Positions 37,534 to 46,560 are shown, counted from the stretch's first letter. The stretch is 64,000 bases of DNA from an uncultured Winogradskyella sp. (GCA_913055905.1 CAJXLB010000001.1:124001-188000), one strand, 5' to 3'. Notes: generated by a model not told the origin, from the letters alone. A program made the numbers and translations.

Positions 37534-40284
37534 ATGTGGTTTTCATCTAGTAAGGAAGAGTATTTCAAGTTCGTGAGTTTAAAAACCTATGCTTGGGATA
37601 GAACTATAAATAACAAAAGAAAATTTAGGTCGGTATTTGATCGATCAGAACTCAATTATCTCAGTGTGGCTCTTGAGTTCTACAATAAGAAGTTTGATGA
37701 GAAAGACTGGAAAACAGTTATCACATTCAAAGCGTTTACACTAGAAAACGATGAAAAAACCACGGAACATTGTAGCGATTCCACAGAACACACCATCAGC
37801 AAAGATGAAAACACAATAATTATAGATTATGGCTATGGTAATGATGAGCACGGCTCTTATTGGCCTAAGGGGTCTTACATTTGGGAAGTCTACATGGATG
37901 ACGACTTAGTTGCTACTACAAAATTTTATGTTGAGGATATGGGTAAAGTAACAACGGAAAACAACCCATATTTTAAAATTGAATCGATAAAAACCTACGA
38001 AAATCCAGGTGACGATGACCCTGAAGAGAATAGATTCTATGTCAAAACCTTTGACCAAAGCATAACGCGATACGTCATGACCGAGTTAACGTTCGTTAAT
38101 CTCGTGCAAGAACCCTGGCTTTGTGAATTGTTCTTTAATTATTACGATGATTCTGGCATGCTTATAGGAGTTTCCAAGATCTTCAATCAAATTGAACCTT
38201 ACACACCTGAAGAAGACATTACTACAGTGGTTGCTGGTTATGGCTTCGAGGATCCTGGCCATTGGTTAAAGGACACCTATAGAATAGAAGTGGTTTTTAT
38301 GGATACCCTTGTGGCACTCATTCCTTTTAAAATTGGAGATAAAATAGTAGAGCGAATTTCTGGTTATGATGCGCTTATAAATGATGAGGTTGACTTTATT
38401 TACTGGCCAGAAAAGCTTTCCGATTCATACGCTTCTAACAATGTTCCACAACCAAATCCCGAAGACCAAACAGACACCAAATCAGAAGAACATGTAGAAG
38501 AAGTACCTCAAACCAAAGTTGACATAACCCCTTCAGACGACAGACCCTTGGAAGCTATTCTTGATGAGCTCAATGGATTGATAGGTCTAGATGTTATAAA
38601 GGAGCGCATCACTGAGTATGTCGATTACCTTAAATTTCTAAAGATTAGACAGGAAAAAGGCTTGGAAAAGGACAGCAAAATCAATCTGCATAGCGTGTTT
38701 ACCGGAAACCCAGGAACAGGAAAAACAACGGTTGTTAAATTATTGGGAGGTATTTTTAAGGCCCTAGGACTTTTATCGAAGGGCAGCGTATTAACTGTAG
38801 AAAGTAACGATTTAGTTTCGGGTTATGTAAGGCAAACCGGTAAAAATACAAAAGAGGTCATTGAAAAAGCCAGAGGTGGCATCTTGTTTATAGATGAAGC
38901 CTATATGCTGTATAAGGACGGTTCTACTAATGACTTTGGGGCCGAAGCTATAGCAGCTCTCATTACCGAAATGAGTGACGGACCTGGAGATATTGCAATA
39001 ATGATGGCAGGGTACCCTAATGAGATGGAATTGCTCATCAACTCCAACCCAGGACTTAAATCGAGACTGAGAAATCATTATCATTTTGACGATTACACCC
39101 CTAACGAGCTACTCGCCATTGCCCTTTATTCCGCGAATAAAAAACAAGTGACACTGAGTGAAGAGGCCGTTCAAAAACTAAAATCTATAATTACAGAAGC
39201 TTTTAGAAAACGAGACAAAACCTTTGGCAATGCACGCTTTGCAAATGCCCTTATTGATGAAGCCAAAATAAATCTAGGCATCAGGTTGGTCCGCAACCAC
39301 CAACCATCCAAACTCACAAAAACTATGCTTACTCGGATTGAGGCTGAAGATATCGAGGACATCACCAAGAAAAATCTAAACAAACGATTGAATTTAGATA
39401 TAGATATGCCTCTGTTAAAAGAAGCTCTTGTTGAATTGGAAAATCTCATAGGACTTCAAGACATCAAAGAAGAGGTGCAGAATATGATAAAGCTAACCCA
39501 ATATTATAAAGACCTCAAACGAGATGTCTTAAAAGTATTCTCATTACACTCTGTGTTTTTGGGCAATCCTGGAACAGGAAAAACAACGGTAGCTCGAATC
39601 ATAGGTAAAGTCTATAAAGCATTGGGCCTCTTAGAACGCGGCCATTTAGTGGAAGTAGATGCTAGCGATCTTATTGCAGGATATGTAGGGCAAACAGCCA
39701 TTAAAACCAAGGCGGTCATTGACAAAGCTATGGGTGGTATTTTATTTATAGACGAAGCCTATGCCATTTCCGAGGGAACTGGCAATTCAGCATCTAACGA
39801 TTTTGGTAGTCAAGCCATTGCCGCGCTGATTAAAGAGATGGAAGACCATCGTGGCGAATTTGCCGTTATCGTGGCAGGTTACACTCACAATATGCAAAGG
39901 TTCTTAGAATCTAACCCTGGTATTAAGTCGCGATTTGACAGAACTTTCATGTTTAAGGATTTCTCAGAAGCCGAACTATGGGAAATCGCTCTTATTATAC
40001 TAAACAATAAAAAACTTAAACTAGATGCTGAAGCAGAAGCACATTTAAAAGCGTACATCTCACATTTGTATAATACTCGTAATCGATACTTTGGCAATGC
40101 ACGGTCAATTCGAAAGATTATAGAAAAAACAATACGCAATCAAGAGCTTCGTATGGCTAACCTCCCTAAAAACAAACGTTCAAAAGCACTTACTGAACTT
40201 GTAACACTCGACGATGTTAGTGATTTTGACGCTTCAAAAACCATACAGCTAGAATCACGGAAACCAATTGGTTACCGCTCTTAA
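37534..40284 (+). CDS. tandem AAA+ ATPase (CbbX/SpoVK type) with duplicated novel N-terminal domain
   Basis: 916 residues. Residues about 9-135 and 148-275 are two copies of an unrecognised beta-rich domain sharing YFK..S.KTY near the start and G-Y-G....G.W.K..Y..EV..MD..LVA at the end. A polar linker (about 295-345) leads into two AAA+ modules. The first has Walker A GNPGTGKTT near 391 and Walker B GGILFIDEAY near 449; the second has them near 676 and 734. Both keep the sensor-like NARF/NARS motifs (FGNARFANALID, FGNARSIRKIIE). Such modules remodel proteins (Rubisco activase CbbX, EccA of type VII secretion). Partner unknown. It stands alone but faces an envelope operon ending 110 bp away. 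Confidence 0.88.
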   Translation: MWFSSSKEEYFKFVSLKTYAWDRTINNKRKFRSVFDRSELNYLSVALEFYNKKFDEKDWKTVITFKAFTLENDEKTTEHCSDSTEHTISKDENTIIIDYGYGNDEHGSYWPKGSYIWEVYMDDDLVATTKFYVEDMGKVTTENNPYFKIESIKTYENPGDDDPEENRFYVKTFDQSITRYVMTELTFVNLVQEPWLCELFFNYYDDSGMLIGVSKIFNQIEPYTPEEDITTVVAGYGFEDPGHWLKDTYRIEVVFMDTLVALIPFKIGDKIVERISGYDALINDEVDFIYWPEKLSDSYASNNVPQPNPEDQTDTKSEEHVEEVPQTKVDITPSDDRPLEAILDELNGLIGLDVIKERITEYVDYLKFLKIRQEKGLEKDSKINLHSVFTGNPGTGKTTVVKLLGGIFKALGLLSKGSVLTVESNDLVSGYVRQTGKNTKEVIEKARGGILFIDEAYMLYKDGSTNDFGAEAIAALITEMSDGPGDIAIMMAGYPNEMELLINSNPGLKSRLRNHYHFDDYTPNELLAIALYSANKKQVTLSEEAVQKLKSIITEAFRKRDKTFGNARFANALIDEAKINLGIRLVRNHQPSKLTKTMLTRIEAEDIEDITKKNLNKRLNLDIDMPLLKEALVELENLIGLQDIKEEVQNMIKLTQYYKDLKRDVLKVFSLHSVFLGNPGTGKTTVARIIGKVYKALGLLERGHLVEVDASDLIAGYVGQTAIKTKAVIDKAMGGILFIDEAYAISEGTGNSASNDFGSQAIAALIKEMEDHRGEFAVIVAGYTHNMQRFLESNPGIKSRFDRTFMFKDFSEAELWEIALIILNNKKLKLDAEAEAHLKAYISHLYNTRNRYFGNARSIRKIIEKTIRNQELRMANLPKNKRSKALTELVTLDDVSDFDASKTIQLESRKPIGYRS

Positions 40285-40393
40285 AGCTATCTTGAGCCTG
40301 AAGAAAGATTTATTGATATTTTATAATCTAAAATCCTATAAAGCAGCACATGAAATAACATATGATTCTCGCTCAATAAAATTGCCCAGACAT

Positions 40394-42223
40394 TTAATAT
40401 TCGTTCAACGTTAAATCAGTTAAACTTCTTTTGAACTTGCTATTGTTGGCGATATCCTTTTTCCCTTTTTTAGTATCCATTAATTTAATACTGGATATTC
40501 CGGCATTACAGTTAATTTTTAAATAATACTTTTTACCCATTTCAATTACAGGCTTGCTGTTTACTAAGGCAATTTCATCGGGATTTGTTCTTACTGAAAA
40601 CACATACGACCGGTCAGGATCACAAACTGTAGTTTTGAATCTCATGCCTGGCTCCAATTTCGCGATTAATTCACCATGATTGTACAAGTAGACTGGAGCA
40701 TCGTACTCCAACATAGACATTTTGCGGTAAAAATAGATGTCGCTGCAATTGGATGACGAGACAGGTTTGGAAGTTGTATTGGTTACGTTAGTTACAGCTG
40801 TTTGGGTTTTAGTAGCATTCGCAGCTTTTTCAGCAAAGCTTAAATTTCTGATTTGAAAGACACCTTTATTTTTTTTGTCCGAAAAACCTACTTTTAATAA
40901 TGAAATTCCTTTTGTTGAGGATGCTACATCTTTAAAAGATAAAATCAATGGTACTCTTACGTCTTGAATTAAATTATGCTCTACATAACGGTATGATTTA
41001 TTTGCAACGGAGATATTGTAAGGTTTATATTCTGAACCCAAATCGTCATATAAGAAGATATCATTATTGCTTAAAAATATTGGCTTGTCTCTATTTAAAC
41101 TTGTAGCTGTAAAGGTAATGACCACTTCCGTGCCTGTTTTATTAATATCATCCAATTCAAATTTAAAGCCTAATTCTTCTTTACTCCACTTTCCGGTTTC
41201 ACCAACATCTTCTTTGTTGTCTCCAAAGTATAAGTCTTTATATTCGAAACTATTTTTTATGTTATTTGCTGAAAATCCTACGGTGAGTAACGATGCAAAT
41301 TCTGCTGAGGAAGAAACGCCTGTAAAAACGAGTTTCATTGGCACAGCGGTGCCTTCAACCAAATTATAATCCACATAACGGTATGATTTATTTCCAATAG
41401 TTATTGTATTGGGATTGTATTCCAATCCATTATTTTCATACAATCGTATATCACGATTTGAAAGAAAGATTTCCCTATCTTTCTTTAAGCTAGTGACTTC
41501 AAATTCAAACGTAACTTTATCAGCACTTTTGTTGATGTTTATCAAATTGAATCTAAAATCGTCTACTTCTCTGGTCATGTTTTTATCGGTAATGACAGCG
41601 GAACTTTTTTTAGCTTTAACCGGATTAAAGAAGCTTCCCAGAATTTTCTCCATTTCATCAGCTCTTATCACAGAGCCATTTTCGTCGTCTGCAATAGATT
41701 GCAACATACCCAGAAATACTTTTTTACCTTGGTAATCGACAAACAAAGACGATCCACTCATTCCTTGATAAAACTTTTCCCTGTAATCTTTTGGTCTAAT
41801 TGAAATGTATTGCACGTCTACTCCTGTAATAGTAACCGCAACTTTAGAAGCGCTACCATCTTCTTCTCTCAGTTCAATAAAACCTTCAAAAATATTCTCT
41901 ATTATAGCGCTGTAATTTTTATCCAGTTGCCATTTTGTTGCATTTAGACTTTGAGCTTCTGGAAAGCGAAGCACTGCCAAATCTCCAATATAGGTTTTTA
42001 AAAGTTCGGCTCTAGCCCTTACACTTCCCTTTCCATGTACAGTGATAGGGCCGTAATAATCTTTAAGCAAATGCTCTGGAGTAATTACATATGTTTCACT
42101 GCCCCTCATTTTTAAGATTCCTCGCCCGAATTGATTGGTTTTAACGTATACGGTTGATTGGCTGTAGGAATAATAACCAACTAAAATGCTTAATGCTATG
42201 ATGAGTTTATTTAAGTGTTTCAT
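40394..42223 (-). CDS. secreted trypsin-like protein with two repeated beta-domains and DUF2846-like C-terminus
   Basis: 609 residues. Signal peptide (1-22). Residues about 24-195 look like a chymotrypsin-fold protease with a possible triad His51 (VITPEHLL), Asp81 (YIGDLAVLRF) and Ser156 (GMSGSSLF). Two copies of a beta-sandwich follow (about 215-335 and 350-470), each with IFLSN.DI.LY....EY.P..I...NKSYRYV..NL......VP. The last 110 residues (SDIYFYRKMSMLEYDAPVYLYNHGELIAKLEPG) resemble DUF2846. Last gene of a tight three-gene operon (3-bp gap upstream). Whether it cleaves protein or only has the fold cannot be told from sequence. Confidence 0.75.
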   Translation of the reverse strand: MKHLNKLIIALSILVGYYSYSQSTVYVKTNQFGRGILKMRGSETYVITPEHLLKDYYGPITVHGKGSVRARAELLKTYIGDLAVLRFPEAQSLNATKWQLDKNYSAIIENIFEGFIELREEDGSASKVAVTITGVDVQYISIRPKDYREKFYQGMSGSSLFVDYQGKKVFLGMLQSIADDENGSVIRADEMEKILGSFFNPVKAKKSSAVITDKNMTREVDDFRFNLININKSADKVTFEFEVTSLKKDREIFLSNRDIRLYENNGLEYNPNTITIGNKSYRYVDYNLVEGTAVPMKLVFTGVSSSAEFASLLTVGFSANNIKNSFEYKDLYFGDNKEDVGETGKWSKEELGFKFELDDINKTGTEVVITFTATSLNRDKPIFLSNNDIFLYDDLGSEYKPYNISVANKSYRYVEHNLIQDVRVPLILSFKDVASSTKGISLLKVGFSDKKNKGVFQIRNLSFAEKAANATKTQTAVTNVTNTTSKPVSSSNCSDIYFYRKMSMLEYDAPVYLYNHGELIAKLEPGMRFKTTVCDPDRSYVFSVRTNPDEIALVNSKPVIEMGKKYYLKINCNAGISSIKLMDTKKGKKDIANNSKFKRSLTDLTLNEY

Positions 42224-42226
42224 CTC

Positions 42227-43135
42227 TTAAATTTTAAAGGATTTTTTAATGTTTTGTACAAAATCAAAAACGGTACTCAATGCTATTAGTGTGGCAAAAA
42301 TCAAGGACAACCCTTGAAAAAGTCTGTCGTTTACAAATCTGTCATACAAGGATGCTGAAATTCTATACCCACTATTATTTGCTTTTGGCCCTGGTTTTCT
42401 AACTACTGCTTCTTCGGCTTCAATCCGGTATGATACTTGGAGCGCAGGATTATCATTAACAGCAACAAAACCTATAGCTTCTTTGTCTTTAAACTCTAAA
42501 CAATCTCCCAGGTATAGTTGCTCACTACCAGCTTCAAAATACTGTCCTTTACCAATGAAATTAGAATACCCTGTCATTGAAATATCTCCAGACCTTAAGA
42601 CAGGGCTGGTCTCTTCAAATATCTCTACGTCTACAGATTTACCTAACTCAACAATACCAGATAAAGGAAATACGATACTAACGCCACTGTTTAGAAGACT
42701 ATCAACTTCATGGATTTCGATTAACATGTAATCACTTGCCGTGTAAATTTTGGAATTACTTGCGTTGTAAAGATTTCCTATGGATTTTCCATCTTCATTT
42801 TCCAATGAAAAAATAATTGCTCCATTGGATATGCGTTCCAGCTCCACATTTACGTCCTTATTAATCTCTAAACTTCCGTTAAACGAATTATAGATTTCTT
42901 TAAACTCGTAGTTTTGAGCCACATGAATGGAAGCATTGTTTAAGTTATATCTACTAATGGGCTTACTAGTGGTATGGAACTTAATAATTTCAGTATGTGC
43001 AGTGATATTAAAAAGTGTGTTTATATTGTCAAAAAACAATAGAAGTATTAAGTACAACATAAAGGCTGTTACGCTCACAACAGCAACGCCCAAGAGCCCT
43101 TTTCTAATATTATTTTTGGCAATAATTGTCTTCAT
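42227..43135 (-). CDS. bitopic membrane protein of unknown function
   Basis: 302 residues with a transmembrane helix near the N-terminus (about 15-35; GVAVVSVTAFMLYLILLLFF) and another near the C-terminus (about 272-292; GLSLIFATLIALSTVFDFV), enclosing a roughly 235-residue beta-rich periplasmic domain. No family recognised. Middle gene of an operon with 2-3 bp gaps, so it is likely the inner-membrane component of a complex with the two secreted neighbours. Confidence 0.75.
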   Translation of the reverse strand: MKTIIAKNNIRKGLLGVAVVSVTAFMLYLILLLFFDNINTLFNITAHTEIIKFHTTSKPISRYNLNNASIHVAQNYEFKEIYNSFNGSLEINKDVNVELERISNGAIIFSLENEDGKSIGNLYNASNSKIYTASDYMLIEIHEVDSLLNSGVSIVFPLSGIVELGKSVDVEIFEETSPVLRSGDISMTGYSNFIGKGQYFEAGSEQLYLGDCLEFKDKEAIGFVAVNDNPALQVSYRIEAEEAVVRKPGPKANNSGYRISASLYDRFVNDRLFQGLSLIFATLIALSTVFDFVQNIKKSFKI

Positions 43136-43137
43136 TG

Positions 43138-43845
43138 CTAAAGCTTCAAATTCATAGGGTAACGATTAAAGGACCTTCTTGCGCGCTGGATTACAGAGAT
43201 TTCACTACTTTTTGTAATCAATTTTAATGGTATTTTGCAATAGGCGCAGAAGGAAACTTTAGCTTGGTCTTTAAACTGTTCGCATTTAATATCAACAGAT
43301 TCGTTAGTTTCCGAATCGTAAATATTGATGAGTGCCTGATGCTCCGAATTGAGTACGATATAAACAAACTCCTTGGTGTCCAAAGGGGTCCAACTGGATA
43401 CTACGAAGTTTTTTCGCTCTGCATTGTCTTCATTTCCTGCCCATGCGAGAATGGTAAGTTCTTTTGAGTTAAATGCCTTTAGTTCATTGTAGAAGGCGGT
43501 GCTCCATTTCAATTTTAATTCCCCTGAAGGCTTGTCTTTTATATCAAAACTCAAAGAGGCATGGTAGCGGCCGTCATTTGATGTAATTTCGACAAAAAGA
43601 AAATTGAATTTCTCATTAGGAAGTTGTACATAAAAATGATCCTTCACCTTGTTTTCACTAGATATATCAAAAACAAGACCTGTTCTAATTTCTCCACTAA
43701 CAGGAATGTTCATGTCCTTGCGCCATACCTCGTCAATGGCGTTTCTTGGTTCAATTGCCGCATCTCTTTGCCCATAGGACATAAGAAAAGAAAATAGAAT
43801 AATTATAAAGCTGAATAAATAAGATGGCTTCTGTTTAACTATCAT
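43138..43845 (-). CDS. secreted protein of unknown function, first gene of envelope operon
   Basis: 235 residues with a signal peptide (to about 26; FIIILFSFLMSYGQ) and a beta-rich body. It holds two Cys pairs (IKCEQF and SFCAYCKIPL), possibly a disulfide or metal site. No family recognised. It is immediately followed by the bitopic membrane protein and the trypsin-like protein. No convincing promoter identified. Confidence 0.7.
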   Translation of the reverse strand: MIVKQKPSYLFSFIIILFSFLMSYGQRDAAIEPRNAIDEVWRKDMNIPVSGEIRTGLVFDISSENKVKDHFYVQLPNEKFNFLFVEITSNDGRYHASLSFDIKDKPSGELKLKWSTAFYNELKAFNSKELTILAWAGNEDNAERKNFVVSSWTPLDTKEFVYIVLNSEHQALINIYDSETNESVDIKCEQFKDQAKVSFCAYCKIPLKLITKSSEISVIQRARRSFNRYPMNLKL

Positions 43846-44060
43846 GATTACTAATTTTAACGGTTAATCATAAGCATGACAAATACTTAAATAACGAATG
43901 TACTTATTTAACTCTTTTTTTATGCTGACAAAAATCAGTTCTAGCGAATAAATTCAGATATGGATGTATACAATTGTTTTATTGTAAAAACATAAGGCAA
44001 GAAAGAAATGAACCTAAAACCCTTTTTTGAAAATATAGGATGATACGATTTCGGTAATAA

Positions 44061-44093
44061 AAAAAACCTCCAACCTATAAAAAGGTTGAAGGT
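44061..44093 (-). terminator. outer copy of duplicated terminator
   Basis: Hairpin ACCTCCAACC / GGTTGAAGGT (one mismatch) with an 8-base loop. Identical to the copy at 44174-44206. On the minus strand it ends in a T run. Probably a second, redundant terminator for tRNA-Leu. Confidence 0.7.
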
Positions 44094-44173
44094 TCGACTG
44101 GTACACTACATTGACCTATTTTCGAACCAACACATCAAGTTTTTCAAAAATTTAGATAGTTCTTTTTGAAAAC

Positions 44174-44206
44174 AAAAAACCTCCAACCTATAAAAAGGTT
44201 GAAGGT
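44174..44206 (-). terminator. terminator of tRNA-Leu (inner copy)
   Basis: Same hairpin as the outer copy, starting 9 bp after the tRNA 3' end and followed on the minus strand by TTTTTTG. Confidence 0.8.
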
Positions 44207-44214
44207 ACGACTTG

Positions 44215-44296
44215 TACTCAAGGTGGGAATCGAACCCACACTCCCGAAGGAACTGGATTTTGAATCCAGCGCGTCTACCAATTCCGCCACTTGAGC
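44215..44296 (-). tRNA. tRNA-Leu (anticodon CAA)
   Basis: An 82-nt minus-strand gene. Acceptor GCTCAAG pairs with CTTGAGT. The anticodon arm is CTGGA-TTCAAAA-TCCAG with anticodon CAA, reading UUG. The long variable arm TTCCTTCGGGAG is typical of class II tRNA-Leu, and the T arm has GTGGGTTCGATTCCCAC. CCA is not encoded. The first 30 nt recur as a broken copy about 320 bp away. Confidence 0.97.
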
Positions 44297-44315
44297 AATT
44301 TAATTTGGTATTGTG

Positions 44316-44567
44316 TTATTTTTTTTCAGTTCTAATCTGTCTTAGTTTTTCTTTACCAATTCCAGATTTCCAATATTTTTCTCTTTTCCTTGCTTCGCTT
44401 CTTTCCACATCTAAAACTTCTGAAAAAATCAATTCAAAAGGTCTATAGGCTCTTGTTGTTTTTTCCCTTCCTGATTGGTGCCTCTCAACTCTTTTCTCAA
44501 GATTTGTGGTCATCCCAACATAGATATAATTTCTATGAATACTCGATAATGCATAAATATAGAACAT
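44316..44567 (-). CDS. GIY-YIG family small nuclease-like protein
   Basis: 83 residues. It begins FYIYALSSIHRNYIYVGMT (the GIY and YIG halves), then NLEKRVERHQSG and ARKREKYWKSGIGKEKLRQI. This is the minimal GIY-YIG domain of the YhbQ/UPF0213 type, without other domains. It lies exactly between the intact tRNA-Leu and a partial copy of the tRNA 5' half carrying an inserted palindrome. Small GIY-YIG genes of this phylum are often in mobile or repeated settings, so a homing-like or repeat-associated role is possible. Activity is unproven. Confidence 0.85.
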   Translation of the reverse strand: MFYIYALSSIHRNYIYVGMTTNLEKRVERHQSGREKTTRAYRPFELIFSEVLDVERSEARKREKYWKSGIGKEKLRQIRTEKK

Positions 44568-44588
44568 ATTTCATAGAACATTTAGCTT

Positions 44589-44640
44589 CAGCGCGCCTGC
44601 CTGTCGGCAGACAGGTCTACCAATTCCGCCACTTGAGCAA
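44589..44640 (-). pseudogene. broken tRNA-Leu 5' fragment with inserted palindrome
   Basis: Bases 44616-44640 are identical to 44274-44298 (tRNA-Leu 5' end plus two flanking bases). Bases 44589-44595 (CAGCGCG) are identical to 44267-44273, the next part of the tRNA. Between them sits a 20-nt palindromic insert. The copy lacks the anticodon, variable and T arms, so it cannot make a tRNA. Confidence 0.85.
44596..44615. repeat. REP-like palindromic unit
   Basis: CCTGCCTGTCGGCAGACAGG, containing the hairpin CCTGTC-GGCA-GACAGG. Units of this type are recognisable in flavobacterial genomes, where read-through gives peptides like LPVGRQ. Only one copy occurs in this window. Confidence 0.65.
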
Positions 44641-44725
44641 AATTTGGACAGCAAAAATATAAAATATTTCAACCGAACCAATTAAAAATACCCTCTTTTA
44701 TATTTTAGCAAGACGATTATTTTTC

Positions 44726-44733
44726 TAATTTTG
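44726..44733 (+). promoter_or_regulatory. -7 box for prs
   Basis: TAATTTTG, an exact TAnnTTTG match, 46 bp before the prs start. Confidence 0.5.
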
Positions 44734-44779
44734 ACCATCACTTTTTATCTAACCCTAACGGAATAAATTACAGTTTATA

Positions 44780-45721
44780 ATGCCACACGGACCCGCCGAA
44801 GCCAAGATTTTTACATGTTCCCAAAGCCAGTACCTCGCAGAAGAAATTGCTGAGGCCTATGGCGTTAAATTAGGAAACGTCATTACATCGACCTACAGTG
44901 ATGGTGAATTTCAACCCTCTTACGAGGAATCCATTCGTGGTACACGGATATTTATCATAGGGTCTACCCATCCTGGACCAAAAAACTTAATGGAAATGCT
45001 GCTTATGATCGACGCTGCAAAACGAGCGAGCGCAAGACATATCACAGCAGTGATGCCTTACTTTGGCTGGGCAAGACAAGATAGAAAAGACAAACCTAGA
45101 GTACCTATTGCTGCTAAACTCGTAGCGAAAATGTTGGAAGCTGCTGGTGCTACAAGAATAATTACCATGGATTTACATGCGGATCAAATCCAAGGATTTT
45201 TTGAAAAACCCGTAGATCACCTCTTTGCGTCCACTATCTTTTTACCTTATTTAAAGAGTTTGAATCTCGACAATCTTACTATAGCTTCTCCAGATATGGG
45301 TGGTTCTAAGAGAGCCTATACCTATTCCAAAGCACTTAAAAGTGATGTTGTTATTTGTTATAAACAGCGCGCTAAAGCAAATGTTATTTCCCATATGGAG
45401 CTCATAGGTGACGTTACAGGCAAAAATGTGGTTTTGGTAGATGACATGGTTGATACTGCAGGTACACTAACCAAGGCTGCTGACCTTATGATGGAGCGCG
45501 GTGCCAAAAGTGTTCGCGCCATTTGTACACACCCAATACTATCTGGCAATGCGTATGAGAAGCTTGAAAACTCTGCTCTAGAAGAACTTATAGTTACTAA
45601 TTCTATTCCGCTTAAAAAAGAAAGTAAAAAACTTAGGGTTTTGAGTTGTGCTAACCTCTTTGCAGAAGTCATGTACAACGTTCACCACAACCAATCTATA
45701 AGCAGTAAGTTTATTATTTAA
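44780..45721 (+). CDS. prs: ribose-phosphate pyrophosphokinase
   Basis: 313 residues. It makes PRPP from ribose 5-phosphate and ATP for nucleotide, His and Trp synthesis. Motifs: FTCSQSQYLAEEIA, TYSDGEFQPSYEESIRG, PYFGWARQDRKDKPR (ATP-binding loop), ITMDLHADQIQGFF and the PRPP loop VVLVDDMVDTAGTL. Family-normal length. It is followed by rplY in the common flavobacterial order prs-rplY-pth, with about 160 bp between prs and rplY and an independent promoter. Confidence 0.97.
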   Translation: MPHGPAEAKIFTCSQSQYLAEEIAEAYGVKLGNVITSTYSDGEFQPSYEESIRGTRIFIIGSTHPGPKNLMEMLLMIDAAKRASARHITAVMPYFGWARQDRKDKPRVPIAAKLVAKMLEAAGATRIITMDLHADQIQGFFEKPVDHLFASTIFLPYLKSLNLDNLTIASPDMGGSKRAYTYSKALKSDVVICYKQRAKANVISHMELIGDVTGKNVVLVDDMVDTAGTLTKAADLMMERGAKSVRAICTHPILSGNAYEKLENSALEELIVTNSIPLKKESKKLRVLSCANLFAEVMYNVHHNQSISSKFII

Positions 45722-45830
45722 ACTTCAATACAGCGCTTTTAAATAGGTCTTGTAAGCATAGACGTGGCTTTAATTATTCGTCGCTATAAAAAAACCTAAG
45801 TCTTTCTTTAGATATTCTGCTTTTAATTTA

Positions 45831-45838
45831 TAAATTTG
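45831..45838 (+). promoter_or_regulatory. -7 box for rplY
   Basis: TAAATTTG, an exact consensus match, 47 bp before the rplY ATG. Confidence 0.5.
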
Positions 45839-45884
45839 CAGCCCTCAAAATGAGGATTTTAAAACTTTAAACAACTATTTCAAA

Positions 45885-46538
45885 ATGAAATCAATTACAA
45901 TCAATGGATCTCAAAGAGAAAGCGTGGGCAAAAAATCTACCAAAGCCTTACGTAATGCTGGCCAGGTTCCTTGCGTTTTATACGGAGGAGATAAGCCACT
46001 TCATTTCTCTGCACCAGAATTGGCTTTCTCAAAACTCGTATACACAGCAAATGCGCATACGGTTGTGATTGCCTTAGATAATGGTGAATCGTTTAATGCA
46101 GTAATGCAAGACATTCAGTTTCACCCGGTAACCGATAAGATTTTACATATCGACTTTTACCAAATCTTTGAAAATAAACCAATAACTATGGAAATTCCTG
46201 TTAGAACAGTGGGAACTTCCAAAGGCGTTTTAAATGGTGGAAATTTAAGAAGACCTTACCGTAAATTAAGAGTTAAGGCTATTCCTTCTAAACTTCCCGA
46301 TTTTATTGAAATTGACATCACGCCTTTAAAAATTGGTGATAAGGTTTATTTATCAGAACTTAAAAACGACGACTATGCATTGATGCATCCAGATAACATG
46401 GTGGTATGTCAAGTGAGACGTAGTCGATTGGCTCTTGTCGATTTAGGTGACGAAGAGGAAGAGGAAGAAGGTGAAGAAACAGCAGAAGGTGCAGATGATG
46501 CAGCTACAACTGCTGAGGCTGAAACAAGTCAAGAATAA
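45885..46538 (+). CDS. rplY: 50S ribosomal protein L25 / general stress protein Ctc
   Basis: 217 residues, the long CTC form. The N-terminal L25 domain (about 1-95; [28 protein letters not shown]) binds 5S rRNA. A C-terminal TL5/CTC beta domain follows (about 100-185; [22 protein letters not shown]), then an acidic tail of Glu, Ala and Asp (about 188-217). The tail is common in Bacteroidota versions. A hairpin terminator follows directly. Confidence 0.95.
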   Translation: MKSITINGSQRESVGKKSTKALRNAGQVPCVLYGGDKPLHFSAPELAFSKLVYTANAHTVVIALDNGESFNAVMQDIQFHPVTDKILHIDFYQIFENKPITMEIPVRTVGTSKGVLNGGNLRRPYRKLRVKAIPSKLPDFIEIDITPLKIGDKVYLSELKNDDYALMHPDNMVVCQVRRSRLALVDLGDEEEEEEGEETAEGADDAATTAEAETSQE

Positions 46539-46560
46539 ATAGAAATCTATTCTATATCCT

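Larger units (their letters stand above)
43846..44214. other. intergenic region with duplicated terminator
   Basis: 369 bp without a gene. It contains two identical 33-bp copies of a hairpin unit (annotated separately) and, after the outer copy, a short sequence resembling the tRNA 3' flank (CGACTGGTAC against CGACTTGTAC). This suggests the remnant of a duplicated tRNA-Leu end. Confidence 0.5.

Noticed and set aside
44390-44662. Plus-strand ORF of 90 residues opposite the GIY-YIG gene
   Set aside because: Its reading comes from antisense of a clear GIY-YIG domain, then the REP-like palindrome and the tRNA fragment; no protein features of its own.
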